Part shown: piece after piece, positions 37,373-48,010 of the stretch
Numbering within the stretch: position 1 is the stretch's first letter
How the letters are laid out: each line of letters starts with the position of its first letter
Origin: Apium graveolens
Taxonomy: Eukaryota > Streptophyta > Magnoliopsida > Apiales > Apiaceae
Direction of reading: 5' to 3'
Assembly (NCBI RefSeq): GCF_009905375.1
Contig: NC_133657.1
Location: 69,064,907 to 69,128,906 of the forward strand
DNA: 64,000 nucleotides
Made by a program: the position numbers and the translations under genes
Notes under the pieces: generated by a model
What the model was told of the DNA's origin: nothing
The model's database searches: none
What the model saw: only the letters and a program-made list of their open reading frames with translations

Positions 37373-37735
37373 ATGGCTCACTTCTTCACTCGAAAATATG
37401 GAGTATATTTTCCTGATCTTAAACCTGAAGAAGGAAAACTCTATTTTGACCCCTTTGGACCGAGAGTCCTAATCAATGGTCAAAATTTTCACCCTGCTGA
37501 AGTTCCACAAACGATTTTTGATCATCTTTGTTGGGATGATCAGCTTGAGCTGCATCTTTTTAAGTTGGATGTTCACTACGAAGAGATGCAATGGGCTAAG
37601 GAGGCAGAGGAACGTCGACTCGAACTCTTGGTGCTTCAAGAGAACATTATTTCTCTTGCGTCATCCATCTCTCGCACATACCATATGAGAGAGATGAAAA
37701 ACAAGGAGGAAAACAAGATGACGAAGGAAGAATAG
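37373..37735 (+). CDS. Hypothetical 120-residue protein inside RE-A
   Basis: An intact frame from a good ATG context (TTTTTCAATGGCT) to TAG. I do not recognise the family. The N-terminal two thirds looks globular (FFTRKYGVYFPDLKPEEGKL, then FDPFGPRVLINGQNFHPAEV and IFDHLCWDDQLELHLFKLD). The C-terminal third is a charged helix likely to form a coiled coil, ending in K/E-rich residues. No signal peptide or membrane segment is seen. It lies between the deleted pol and the env-like region of RE-A and has its own TATA-like box. It could be an accessory frame of this element lineage, a captured host fragment, or the N-terminal piece of a larger env-like frame. It is unbroken while its neighbours are broken. 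Confidence 0.5.
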   Translation: MAHFFTRKYGVYFPDLKPEEGKLYFDPFGPRVLINGQNFHPAEVPQTIFDHLCWDDQLELHLFKLDVHYEEMQWAKEAEERRLELLVLQENIISLASSISRTYHMREMKNKEENKMTKEE

Positions 37736-38136
37736 TTCTAGTTCTTAGAAATTAGGAATTAGGGTTAAATTCTTGTGTAGTCTTTCTTGTATTTAATTAT
37801 TCTTATTAATGAAAATTCTATGTTGTTTACTATCCTAGTTCATAATCATGACTATTCATATTCTTCTGATGTTTGCATATGTGAATATTGTTGATTACTT
37901 ATTTATCTGCTTAACACTCATAATTCATATATGTACAACTAACTATTCTTAAGCTATTTCAATATAAATGAACAGATCAAGCATACAGGTTTTGAGAGGA
38001 TTCAGATGGTCTTACACATTATTTTCTGATTACAACAGAATGGTGTTGGTAATACTAGGTTTTTACATCTGATTTATACTTATCTTTTACGTGGTGAAAG
38101 TTTTGAAAGAGATGAACTTCTGATGATTTTTCAAAT
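37736..38136 (+). other. Non-coding stretch after the 120-residue frame
   Basis: AT-rich sequence with no frame of note. TTAATGAAAATTC near 37806 could serve as a polyadenylation region; nothing else is recognisable. Confidence 0.4.
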
Positions 38137-39326
38137 TTATTTTAAATCTTTGACTGATTTAGCAAAAAGGAAAGATACTTTTAGGAGATGAATAGTCTTA
38201 CCACGCGAATTGTGGGTGTTTTTGTCTAACAAAATGCCTGACAAATACAATTTTCCAAATCCTGACACTGTGGAACAGGGAACATCCAACCTTATTCCTG
38301 ACCAAAGTGTCCATTTTTCTTCCATTAAATCGAAACACACTATCACCTCCGATTCTTCTCAAAAGGAATCAGCTGCAAAATCAAAGACAATAGCTAAGAC
38401 TGATGTGTTTAAGAGACAATCAGGTCTAAAGATTGTTTCACATTCACCTAAATCTTTGGAGCAAAAAGGTGAAGTAAGGAAGAAAAGTGTCTTATCAGTA
38501 ACAAAAATCAAGGAAAATGTTGATAGAAATAAAAGGAAAATTAGAGCTAGTGTTAAGTTGGTTGATAAAATCATCAAACACTGACAGTGACAATGTTGAT
38601 TCAATTGTATTCAAAAAGCCTGCTAGACCAGTGGAGGTCACTGGTGCTAATGCAAAAGAAGACCAAAATTTAATTGCAGCTGCTAAGCCTAAGAAAAGAA
38701 GACTAATGAAGGTAGCAGAAGGTTTCAAAAGAAGTCAGATGGTCTTATAGTGTTGGCTGATATTGCTTTGGATCAGGAATCCACACATCCTGAGAAGTTA
38801 TTGTCAAATCCTGATAGGTCTCAAACAATCCCTGACAAGACAGTGACAATTCCTGATTAGACAGTTATTAAATCTCATATAGCCAAGATAGTTAAAATTG
38901 CTAAGGAAGTTGATCTGCAGAAATCTATCAAGAGAAAGGCACAGACTTCAACAGTTTATCGAAGTAAAAATACAAAAATTCAATCACCACAGAAGGGGTA
39001 CAATACACAAGAACCATCTTCTCAAAGTGAAGATGCACTTGTTAATGCCCCAGCTACACAAGAACCACCTACTCAAAGTGTAGGTGCAAGCATAACATCA
39101 CATCTGGCTATTCCTGACATTGCTCAAGGAAGTCAAATTTTTGTGGTTGATGACATTCTGAAGACAGTACAAGACAGGAAAGCTCATCAAAAGCACATTA
39201 TTGGATTGGATGTTGTTATCAATGATCCTATATTTTAGGGAAACACACAAGAACCTTTAGTTCAAAGGATTGAAGAAGCTTCTATATCTCAAGTCACACA
39301 AGAACCAACAGTTCAAAGTACTGTTG
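38137..39326 (+). pseudogene. RE-A env-like 3' region, broken
   Basis: Forward frames (38210-38584, 38517-38750 and 38750-39320 with stops) encode K/S/T-rich, probably disordered protein with basic clusters (KRKIRASVK, KPKKRR). Repeats occur: IPD/NPD motifs encoded by a TCCTGA word, and a TQEPxxQS motif four times between 39008 and 39320. SIRE/Maximus elements carry a long 3' frame of this sort after pol; its function is unknown. Frame changes near 38570 and 38745 and stops at about 38858 and 39236 show decay. RE-E interrupts it at 39327. Confidence 0.65.
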
Positions 39327-39887
39327 TGTTAGATATATTTGAGATGTCATGTCTAATCTGTTGTGTTTAGTTTTCAGAACTTAATATCAGGACTTACTGG
39401 AAATCAGAACTTACGGAAGTCATAACTTATATCAGAACTTAAGGCCGTCAGGATTTATATTAGGACTTAAGTGCGGATACTTCAGATAAGGAAATCAACT
39501 GATTAAAAGGAAAGGATCGTGACTAAAACAATAGAAGATATGCATGAATAGTTAGAAGACTAGAAGACTTGTAGAAGATATTATCTGATTGATATATTTT
39601 AGGAGACAGAATTATATTCCATATCAATTACAAGATATCTTATAACTGTGTACTATATAAACACAGCTTAGGGTTTACACTATATGTGTTATCATTCAGG
39701 AGAAAGATTATACATTGTAACCTAGCAGCTCTTAGTGATATTGTTCATCACTGAGAGAGAACAATTGTTCTATTGTAACAGAGTTTATTGAATATACTTT
39801 ATTACTGTTACATACTTGTGTTCAAAATCGATTTGATTGTATAAACACTATATTCAACCCCCTTCTATAGTGTTGTGTGACCTAACA
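39327..39887 (+). repeat. RE-E 5' LTR
   Basis: Starts TGTTAGATATATTTG and ends GTGTGACCTAACA. Between 39376 and 39480 it carries six or so variants of ATCAGRACTTA/GTCAGGATTTA. The TATA box is at 39654-39660, leaving about 230 bases of transcribed LTR. Confidence 0.9.
39654..39660 (+). promoter_or_regulatory. TATA box in RE-E LTR
   Basis: TATATAA, followed by ACACAGCTTAGGGTTTACAC, the probable start region. Confidence 0.6.
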
Positions 39888-39889
39888 AG

Positions 39890-39901
39890 TGGTATCAGAG
39901 C
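39890..39901 (+). other. RE-E primer binding site
   Basis: TGGTATCAGAGC, two bases after the LTR end, complementary to initiator Met-tRNA. Confidence 0.95.
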
Positions 39902-39949
39902 CTTTCTGTTAACACACACAGTAAGATCCAAACAGTCAATCATTTCTGA

Positions 39950-41112
39950 AGAAACACAAACTCCAACTAAGCCCACCAAAACTCAAGATACTCAAAACAC
40001 TCAAACCCACAGTCGATATGAGACTATTAGGGTTCCCATACTGAAACCATCTAAGTATCCTATATGGAAAGTGAAGATGGCTATATTTCTGGAAGCTAAA
40101 GATCCAGAAAACCTTGATAGAATTAATAAGGACCATATAAGCCTACAAAGCACTCTGTTGCAGTTGTTGATCAACCAGCAAAGACCATACCAAAGGAGAA
40201 AGGTGAATACACACCTGAAAATATCTCATCTATTGCCAAGGATGCAAGGGTAAGGCATCTGCTGCATAGTACAATTGATAATGTCAACAGGGTAATTGGA
40301 TGCAAGACTGCAAAGGAGATATGGGATGCTTTGGAGACAAGATGCCAGGGAACTGATGCAATCAAAAAGAACAGGAAGACTATACTCATTCAAGAGTATG
40401 AGCACTTTGACTCAAAAGCTGATGAGTCATTAACTGATTTATATTACAGGTTTGCCAAACTCTTGAATGATCTGTCACTGGTGGACAAGGAATATGATCT
40501 TGAAGATTCTAATCTAAAATTCGTTTTAGCTCTTCCTGAAAATTGGTATTTGACCTTACAGAAACTACTCTTGATGAAATTTATGGTATGCTCAAGACTC
40601 ATGAACTTGAGATGGATCAAAGGAGCAAGAGGCATGGAAGAAAGTCAAGGACAGTTGCTCTTAAAGCTGAGGAGGAATCTCCTAAAGTTGTTGTCTCAAA
40701 GAGGGGAAAAGGAAAGGCTCTCATCATAAAGTCTGATTCAGAATCATCAGATACTGATGATGATGATTCAAAAACTGAAAGTTTATCTGAAGTGGATGTT
40801 GATGCAGACATGATGCAACTGTGTGCTCTTATGGTGAAGGGTATCATAAAGATAGCCTACAGGAAATTCAGAAAGGGCAAGAAGTTTTCCAGGAAAGGTG
40901 GAAGTTCTGATAAGAAAGGGTTCAGAAAGTCTGAAGGCAAAGGAGAAAAGTCTGACAAAGGAGACAACTCAAATGTCAAATGCTACAATTGTGGTGAAAG
41001 AGGCCACATATCTCCTGACTGCAAGAAAGAAAAAAGTGATAAAGGCAAGGCACTTGTCACAAAGAAGAAAAGTTGGATAGACACTTCAGATTCTAAAAAT
41101 GAGGTGAACTAT
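39950..41112 (+). pseudogene. RE-E gag, N-terminal part
   Basis: Starts in the frame of RYETIRVPILKPSKYPIWKV, the usual SIRE gag start region; no ATG precedes it after the primer site, so the start codon is lost or unrecognised. A frameshift near 40120 and another near 40540 break the UBN2-type capsid region (blocks include EIWDALETRCQGTDAIKKN and YRFAKLLNDLSL). After an acidic, Ser-rich stretch (about 40730-40800) comes the zinc knuckle CYNCGERGHISPDC at 40981-41022. The frame is cut by the LTR of RE-F at 41113, and the few codons beyond belong to that LTR. Confidence 0.88.
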
Positions 41113-41467
41113 TGTTATTCCCAGTGGACTAACAATGAGATTTACAGAAGGGGGGTTGAATGTAAATCTCAAAACTTTTTCAAGTTTTGAGCAGTTTCTA
41201 AGGCTAAGTGTTTTTGAGAGCAAGTGTGTGTGAATTGCTTGAAGCTAATGCAGATAGATATATATTCAAACACAAATGTAAAGAACACAGAGAACTTAAA
41301 ACCTTTTTTGGTGGATTTGTTGTTCCACCAGAGGTGTTATTTCAGAAAATCTGTGATTCAAAGAATTAAATCACAGCTGCTTCCTAGTACAAACTAGATG
41401 ATTTTCTCTCTGGATTTTTCTAAACAGCTCTGGAAAATTCACACCTAATTACTAGCTGCTACTTGGT

Positions 41468-41477
41468 TTATATATAT
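41468..41477 (-). promoter_or_regulatory. TATA box in RE-F LTR
   Basis: The minus strand reads GATATATATAAACC, about 740 bases from the LTR start and 360 from its end. Confidence 0.6.
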
Positions 41478-41732
41478 CACCAAGTTTACAAGTAAAGACA
41501 AAACTGTAAAATACAATTAAAAAGGCTCTTCACATATTTCTTCTTCATTTCTCTATCCAATGCAATTTAGGCTTAGCTGTTAATCTTTGAATACTTCCTT
41601 ATTTGCACCAGAATGGAAATGCTGCATTTTCTTGATTCCTCCTAGAGGCTTCCACATTCCAGTTTGTCTCTATCAACCCATGTGCCTCTGTCAGCTTATG
41701 AATTGTCACTATCAACTGCTAATGAACTAAGC

Positions 41733-42141
41733 ATCCGTTGAAGCTTTCATCCATTGATGTCTTATCCGTTGAGGCTTTATCCGTTGAAGCTTTATCCGTT
41801 GATGCATTAGCAGTTGAAGTCTTTATCCGTTGAAGCACTTATCCGTTGATGGATATTATCCGTTGAAGCTTTAGAGACATCCGTTGAAGCTTTGTTTCTT
41901 ATCCGTTGAAGGTCTTCAATATCAGTTGATACTTCTTCACTTATACAAAATTACAAGGTATGAAACATTTACAATTAGCCCTTTTATTTGCATATCCACT
42001 AGTAGTCAACATGACTGATAATTTCCTACAACATCTAAGAATTACAACTTGAATCCAGAGAATGAAATGTGCTACAATACTAAACTTATTGCTAAGTAAA
42101 GCTACTCCTTCAACGGATAGCCAAGATGGTTTTATCCGTTG
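41733..42141 (-). repeat. ATCCGTTG word cluster in RE-F LTR
   Basis: Exact words start at 41733, 41764, 41779, 41794, 41825, 41841, 41858, 41879, 41901 and 42134 (ATCCGTTG on +) and at 42111 (CAACGGAT on +). Spacings are irregular (15-31 bases), and degenerate copies such as ATCCATTG lie between them, so it is not a simple tandem array. Confidence 0.95.
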
Positions 42142-42215
42142 AGGCTACAAATACTAGATTTCTACTTAAGTATTTTGTATAACTTATCATCAAACTAATA
42201 CACATATTCCTAACA

Positions 42216-42230
42216 ATCTCCCCCTATTTA
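42216..42230 (-). other. RE-F polypurine tract
   Basis: TAAATAGGGGGAGAT on the minus strand directly before the 3' LTR. Confidence 0.88.
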
Positions 42231-42403
42231 TGTCTACTAGAACTATAGGCATAAATTTGGGTTTAGCTTGATGATAACAAAATACTGGACAAATATATTA
42301 ACTGTAATAAAGCAGAAATTCAAAAGTGCTGCAAAAATGTGTATGCTGAGATGGAATTGAAGAATTACATTATTTCCAAGGGTGCTCCTTTAGCCTGAGC
42401 AGA

Positions 42404-43825
42404 TTAATTTCTTTTCCTTTGATCCCTTGTTTTCTTTCCTAGCCTCTTGTCATTCTCCTCTATTTGAAGTTGAAGTTGTCTGTAGAACTCAGCTTCATCT
42501 TCTTCATTGATGTCCAACTTAGATTGCATATCCTTGAGAGTTTCATTACTGACAATCTTGAGTTGATCTTCAAGTCTGAAAAATCTTCTGACTCCTTTGT
42601 AGTCTCTGAACTTCATCAACCAATGAGGTGATTTGTGAACTGTAATTCCTCTTTCTTGAATGAGTAATGTTCTAGGCAAGGCATTGGGCTCCCACCAAGT
42701 TTTCCTTATGTTGGCAATCTTGTTGAGAATCTCAGTCTTGGCAGTCCTGGTAAAGCCAGAATCCCTTTGTATAGCTGAGTAGACTCTAACCAAGGTAGAG
42801 TAGCCTTCATTCAGAATCCTGTAGAGAGGCCCAGTTCTTTCCCCACTTCCTTTGTATTTGAACACTAGTCTTTCTGGTAGCTGTCTGTAGGCAGCTATTC
42901 CCCTTACTTCCTCCAGCTCATCCAGATAGAGTTCAATGTCTGAAAATTCTTTTATGTCACAAATGTGAACATAATCATCCTTAGAGTCTTGTGGCTTAGG
43001 CTTAGGCTTCTGAGTGAATTTGATTGAGGTATTGGGAGGTGTTGATTTGATTCTTCTTTTCTGCTTCTTTGATGGTGGAGAAGAGGTTAAGAAGGTGGGC
43101 AATTTGATGGTGTCCCAATCAATTGGTTCCTCCTTAGGAATGATTGTTTCACCATGAATGTTTATTAAGGGGTCAGGCACAATGGGTTCAGGAATAGAAG
43201 GTAGTGGTTTGGATTTTGATTGGGTTTCTTCAGTCTCATCTACCATCTTTCTCTTTGTATTGGCCTTCTTTCTGTTCCCTTTCTGCCATTCCTCTCTTTC
43301 CTTACTTCTTTCTTCCATATCATTATCAACCATGTCCCCCATACCTTCATCTTCACTTTTGTCTTCAATTTCTTTCTTTTCTTCAGCTTGACTTGACTTT
43401 AGCTGTTTTTCAAGCTTTGCTTGTGCTCTTTTGTCAGCCTTTAGCTTTTTGGCTTCTTCCTTCAACCTTCTAGCTTCTTCCCTCTTGGCTATTGGGAATT
43501 TGGGATGTCCTTGCATCACACAAATGCTCTTTCCCTCTCTAAAGATAATAGCCATGTTCCTCATTTCAGCCACATCCATGGTCTCTTTGTGCTTTATGAT
43601 ACTTCCACCCAAAACCTTGTCTTCATCAGGCTTTGGAAGAGGAAAATCCATTTCTTTCATCTGAGCAAGGCTTAGAGGATTCTTTGTAGAGTCCTTATTG
43701 GATCTGTTGTTGGGTTTGAGAACCATAGGTTTCAGATTCTTGGAAGAAGTCTCTCCAACCTTATTCCTCCTTACTGGCTTGAGCTCCATAATAATTGGTT
43801 CCACCTTTGTGCTATGCTTCACGGA
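42404..43825 (-). pseudogene. RE-F env-like frame, segment 4 (C-terminal domain)
   Basis: A 472-codon stretch in the same frame as the three segments upstream, separated from segment 3 by the TAA at 43826-43828. The first 270 or so residues are K/E/D-rich and probably coiled-coil or disordered. A compact domain follows (about residues 280-430) with blocks DYVHICDIKEFSDIELYLDE, PLYRILNEGYSTLVRVYSAI and HWLMKFRDYKGVRRFFRLED. The end is highly basic. I see no membrane segment or fusion-peptide-like stretch, so envelope function is not supported. The protein family is not one I can name with confidence; it recurs in the 3' frames of SIRE-like elements. Confidence 0.65.
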
Positions 43826-44932
43826 TTATGATTTAGAAATTGTAGAACCAAAAATTTGTTGCATCTTTTCATCAATTTTCCTCCTTTGCTCTTTGACTTG
43901 CAATTCAGCTGTTGCTATCTGGATTAGATCAATTCCATCAAGCTTTCCTTTGATTTGAATAGTTGGAGAAGTGGTGATGGCAGGAACTAGTACTTGAGAT
44001 ATTTGAACTGTTGTTGATGGCTCTCCTTCCCCTTCCTCTTTATTCTCCCTCTTTTCGTTATCATCAAGGGTTGGGGTCAAGCCTTGTGCTTTTGCCAGCT
44101 GTATTAGTAGATTTGTCTGAGTTTGTTGATTCTGAAGAATGGTGACCATAGAGTCTTCAATGATCTGAACTCTGTCTTCCAACCTGGCCAGCCTCTTGTC
44201 AGCATCAGATGCTTTCCTCAGTCTCCCCAACAAATCTTGCATAGTACCATAAGGCATGACTGAATCCAACTTCTCAACATTGTAGGATATTAGATCAGCA
44301 ATGTCCTGCTTGAGTTCATCCACACTTAGATTCTGTTTGAAATGCTGCAACTGCAAGAGATGCAGAGAGTCCAGATGAGCTTGAAGAATTGCCTTGGTAC
44401 CAGCATTTGTAGTCTCCTGAAGGGCCTTCTGAATAGTCATTACTTTCCTGACCAAAGTTATACCAAACTCTCTTGGTGTAGATGCCTTCGCCCATGCCCA
44501 ATCAGGTAGATCTGGAACAGAACTTGGGCCTGCTTCTCCCCCTAAGTTCATGCTCTCATCCAAAGAATTAGAGTCATCATCATTAGAAGTTACTCTAAAT
44601 TCTTCAGATGGCTCACCAGCTTGAGAAGGCAGCCTGTTAACAGTAGCTTTGTCTCTGAGAAGAGATTCTGAAGTGTGTATAATGTTTAAAGTCTGTTCTG
44701 CCTCCGCATTGCCCTGAGCAGCCAACAATTGATAGGCTGGAACAGGGTGAGTAAAAGTGTCAGCATCCAAGGAAATGTTATCAATTACAGCTTTGTAATG
44801 TTGCTGAAATTGTCTTCCATTGGCTGCATCATCCACAATCATTGACTCACTAGCAATGGCTGGATCCACCCTTATAGCTTCTGTACCTGCCTTTCTCTCA
44901 TTTTCTCTATTTTCTTGCATTAGGGACTCCCC
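43826..44932 (-). pseudogene. RE-F env-like frame, segment 3 (coiled-coil region)
   Basis: A 364-codon stretch in phase with its neighbours. The TAG at 44933-44935 precedes it and the TAA at 43826-43828 ends it. It is largely helical: a long heptad-like region runs from about residue 150 to 275 (for example LGRLRKASDADKRLARLEDR), followed by a T/Q-rich stretch and a second helix ending in EQRRKIDEKMQQ. No enzyme motif is visible. Confidence 0.65.
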
Positions 44933-45601
44933 CTAGCTCACACACACCCTCACATCCTCACCCTCACCTTCTAAGGTGGTACTCCCCTCACTCACTTTTG
45001 CCATGCTGGAAGAAATAGCATGCATATGGTGACTCTCAACCTCTCCTTTTGCCTGGGAGCAACCCAGCCTCTCACTCAAATTATCACTCCCTTCCCTCAA
45101 ACCTAAAAGTGATTGTACAGTAACCATGTCCTCTACAGTTGGAATTATTTCTGTTATATGTGTAGAGACCATCAACGGATAGGGAGTATCCGTTGAAGTG
45201 GAAATTGATGGTATCAACGGATAACTGCTGTTAAGCTTATCCGTCGAAGAACAACCACTTGTCAACGGATGAGAGATATCCGTTGAAGAAGGAAAAGGTG
45301 TAGATATTGAAAGTGACATAATTGTTGAATCTGTGTGAATTGATTTTAAGTGAGGTGACACAGATTCTTCAACCATATCTGAAAGAATTAGCTGATGATC
45401 TAACAAATCATCTAAAAGATGATGATCATCAGGTTTTGAGTGGGGCTCCTCCCTGAGTTTTAATGAGGGAGAATCAGGAAGTGATGTGAATATCATATCC
45501 ACATCGAGAGAGTGTGATGGAGAGTTTGGTGATGGATGTGTGTCTATTATGAGAGAATGGGGCTGTGACTCCACATTTGTTGGAGTCACATCAAGCTGAA
45601 T
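44933..45601 (-). pseudogene. RE-F env-like frame, segment 2 (Ser/Pro-rich linker)
   Basis: About 220 codons in phase between the TAA at 45602-45604 and the TAG at 44933-44935. Ser, Thr, Pro and His dominate, which suggests a disordered linker. Five exact ATCCGTTG/CAACGGAT words fall here (45173, 45188, 45215, 45263, 45278), read as STD/SVE-like residues. It is not recognisable as a domain. Confidence 0.6.
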
Positions 45602-46939
45602 TTAAGAAGGCAAAGATACAGGTGGATGTATCTGTGCTGTGTGTGCCCCTTGTGTGGAAACTAGGGTCTTGGCCTTCTTCTTCCTTGAAAAGGCTTTGAT
45701 TGGTGAATGTGTGGCTTCAGTGTCCCTCCCTCTTTTGTTCTGTGTCCCTGGTTGGGGACTATTTTCAATAGTTGCACCCTTTTGGGAGGATGCAACTAGG
45801 GATGTGTTTGACTCCTTTTGAACCACCACAGTCTTTTGAGAGACTATGGCTTGGCTGGCTGGGGTACCACTCACCTCTCCCACCTTATCCTGGGGGGTTT
45901 CTTGATGTTCACCCCTCCCCTCACCACTCACACCCTGTTCACTCCCTTCAGGGTTTATGGTAGTTGTTACAACTGTTGTCTTTTGAGAGACAACATAGGT
46001 GGTTTTCTTTGGCTTGTGTTTTGAAATTTTAGTTTTGGTGGCTTTGGTAGGAACCTGTTTGGACAAAGGCACAGATTCTATTGCCACACTGGAAGGCAAA
46101 GAAACAATGGGGTTGGAAACAGTAGGAGTTATAGAAGTGTTTACCTCACTTACCTGTGGTGCATTCATGATTGGCAAATATACCAATGGCACCTGGTTGT
46201 TGAGGTTCATTCTCAAGAGGTCTGCAAGGACCCTTTTCTCTTGTGCCCAACATTTGAGTTTATTGTTCTCATTTGATATAACCAATCCTTCAACAACATG
46301 GTTAGCCAATAACATAAAGAATCTAGCATAGTAGATGTTATGTGGTCTATTAGCTTTGTTACCTAATCTGGAACCTAATTCTAGCATGACACAGTTGCTA
46401 AAATTAAAGTACCTATCAAAAACTAGCATATAGAGCATATTAACAAGAGATGAAGTTATGGCATCAAAATTGCTAATCTTCCCAGAGAAAACCTTGATAA
46501 AGGCATCTCCAAGAAAACTCCATTCTTTCCTAAGGCCCTTCCTTCTAATACTACCTAAACTAGAAGAATCAAAAGCATAGCCTATGGAATCTAACATAGC
46601 AGATACATCTTTATCAGTGTGTGGTGTCATGGCATTATTCTCAGGCAACTTAAAGGAAGACTGTATATCATCACAGTTAATGCAATAATCCTTACCTTTG
46701 AGAGAGAAGGCAATAGTCATGTCTGTGGAGTTGAACTCTGCGGTTGTCCAAATCTCCTCAATCACCTCACAGTAGATGGTTGGGGCTTCCAGCATTGCAT
46801 AGCTTAGTTTGCAGTTTTTGATGAAGTCCATCATCTTATGATAATCAGAATGGGCTTCATTCTTTTCAACCAAGGCTACGAAATTATTCGTTTCATAAAC
46901 AAATCCAGATTGAGACATAATTTTGACTACTGGTGCCAT
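45602..46939 (-). pseudogene. RE-F env-like frame, segment 1 (N-terminal domain)
   Basis: The start at 46939 (MAPVVKIMSQSGFVYETNNF) is preferred over an in-frame ATG at 47035, because the 32 extra residues look like leader. Residues 1-250 form a globular domain with blocks FIKNCKLSYAMLEAPTIYCE, FSLKGKDYCINCDDI, YMLVFDRYFNFSNCVMLELG and YYARFFMLLANHVVEGL. Similar domains are common in plant proteins linked to retroelements; function is unknown. The rest is T/V/S-rich with a basic cluster (KTKISKHKPKK) and ends KAFSRKKKAKTL. The TAA at 45602-45604 ends the segment; the next segment follows in phase. Confidence 0.68.
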
Positions 46940-47482
46940 TGTTGTGAGTAGAGGTTGTAGAGAAAAACTTGAGAATTTTGGGAGAGAAGGAGAATAAAAA
47001 TTGCAAGAAAGCGTAAAGTGAAAATAAGAATTCAATGGGCTTTTATACTTTCTTGAATTAAAACGTAAATAAAATGATTAAATGATACTTTTAAACAAAT
47101 TACAGCCGTTTAAGAATAAAGAAAACTGTAGAAATTCTGAAAACTGCCTTTAATACAAATACATACAACAATGTATATCTGTATCAACGGTTAAGGAAAA
47201 GAATCAACGGCTGTGACTCACTTAAAGTAACTGATGTGACACTTCAACGGATAAGGTAAATAGTTATCCATTGATGATCAACACTATTTTATCCGTTGAG
47301 GGATAAAATTACCAGAAATGTATTTATCTTTCAACGAATAATGAACATCCGTTGATAGAACAATTTTGGCTTTCAACGGATAGGGAATATCCGTTGATAG
47401 AATAAGTCTTACTTAAAGCCAACTTTGTTCTTGCAGCAAATTCATTTCAGGCTTCAAGGCAGATTATATAGAGGACATAAAT
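46940..47482 (-). other. RE-F spacer between RNase H and env-like frame
   Basis: No gene. Five exact ATCCGTTG/CAACGGAT words lie at 47245, 47291, 47347, 47374 and 47389, with at least four degenerate ones (for example CAACGGTT near 47185). The leader just before the env-like ATG contains no other frame. Confidence 0.7.
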
Positions 47483-48010
47483 TTATGAATAATTAAGCAT
47501 ACCTAGCTTACTTACTAATCTTGTGAATGTTGATTCATCAAGTGGCTTGGTAAATATGTCTGCAATCTGCTTTTCACTTGGAACAAAATGAAGTTCCACT
47601 GTACCTTTCATCACATGTTCCCTAATAAAGTGGTACTTGATTTCAATGTGCTTGGTTCTTGAGTGCTGCACTGGATTTTCAGTAATGGCAATAGCACTTG
47701 TGTTGTCACAGAACATAGGAATTTTGTCAACAGTTAGTCCATAGTCAAATAGTTGATTCCTCATCCATAGTATCTGTGCACAACAACTACCAGCAGCAAT
47801 GTACTCAGCTTCAGCTGTTGATGTAGAAACAGAATTTTGCTTCTTGCTGAACCATGACACAAGCTTGTTCCCTAGAAATTGACAGGTGCCAGTTGTGCTT
47901 TTCCTGTCTATTTTGCAACCTGCATAATCTGCATCTGAGTAGCCAATTAGATCAAAACCAGACTCTCTAGGGTACCAAATTCCTAGATTTGGAGTCCCTT
48001 TGAGATATCT
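47483..48010 (-). pseudogene. RE-F RNase H (continues the reverse transcriptase across RE-G)
   Basis: The frame enters from RE-G in phase with the polymerase that ends at 58904. Motifs in order are YLKGTPNLGIWYP, GYSDADYAGC (first D), TAEAEYIAA (E), MFCDNTSAI (D), HIEIKYHFIREHV and DIFTKPLDE. The domain runs intact to its own stop at 47483. It is severed from its polymerase by the 10.9 kb RE-G insertion. Confidence 0.9.
48006..48010. repeat. Target site duplication of RE-G (left copy)
   Basis: TATCT here and TATCT at 58904-58908 flank RE-G exactly. Confidence 0.97.

Larger units (their letters stand above)
35143..39326 (+). mobile_element. RE-A: SIRE/Maximus-like Ty1/copia element, 3' part, the base of the nest
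   Basis: Visible parts are the gag C-terminal half, protease, a stub of integrase, a purine-rich junction, a 120-residue frame and a broken env-like 3' region. RE-B separates it from its 5' half, left of the window. RE-E interrupts it at 39327, and its remainder must lie beyond the right edge. Integrase, reverse transcriptase and RNase H are deleted, so it is defective. Confidence 0.82.
39327..41112 (+). mobile_element. RE-E: SIRE-like Ty1/copia element, 5' part
   Basis: A 561-base 5' LTR, primer site and gag are visible before RE-F interrupts gag at 41113. The remainder must lie to the right of RE-F, beyond the window. It sits in the env-like region of RE-A; the left flank TGTTG (39322-39326) should be its target duplication. 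Confidence 0.88.
41113..42215 (-). repeat. RE-F 3' LTR
   Basis: 1,103 bases. On the minus strand it begins TGTTAGGAATATG and ends GGGAATAACA, so short inverted ends are present. U3 contains eleven exact copies of ATCCGTTG/CAACGGAT. A TATA box lies at 41468-41477 on the minus strand. Confidence 0.92.

Noticed and set aside
45639..46331. Overlapping + strand frames opposite the RE-F env-like region
   Set aside because: Antisense shadows of the long minus frame.
42404..46939. True viral-type envelope protein
   Set aside because: No signal peptide, membrane anchor or fusion-peptide-like stretch; only the position after pol suggests env.
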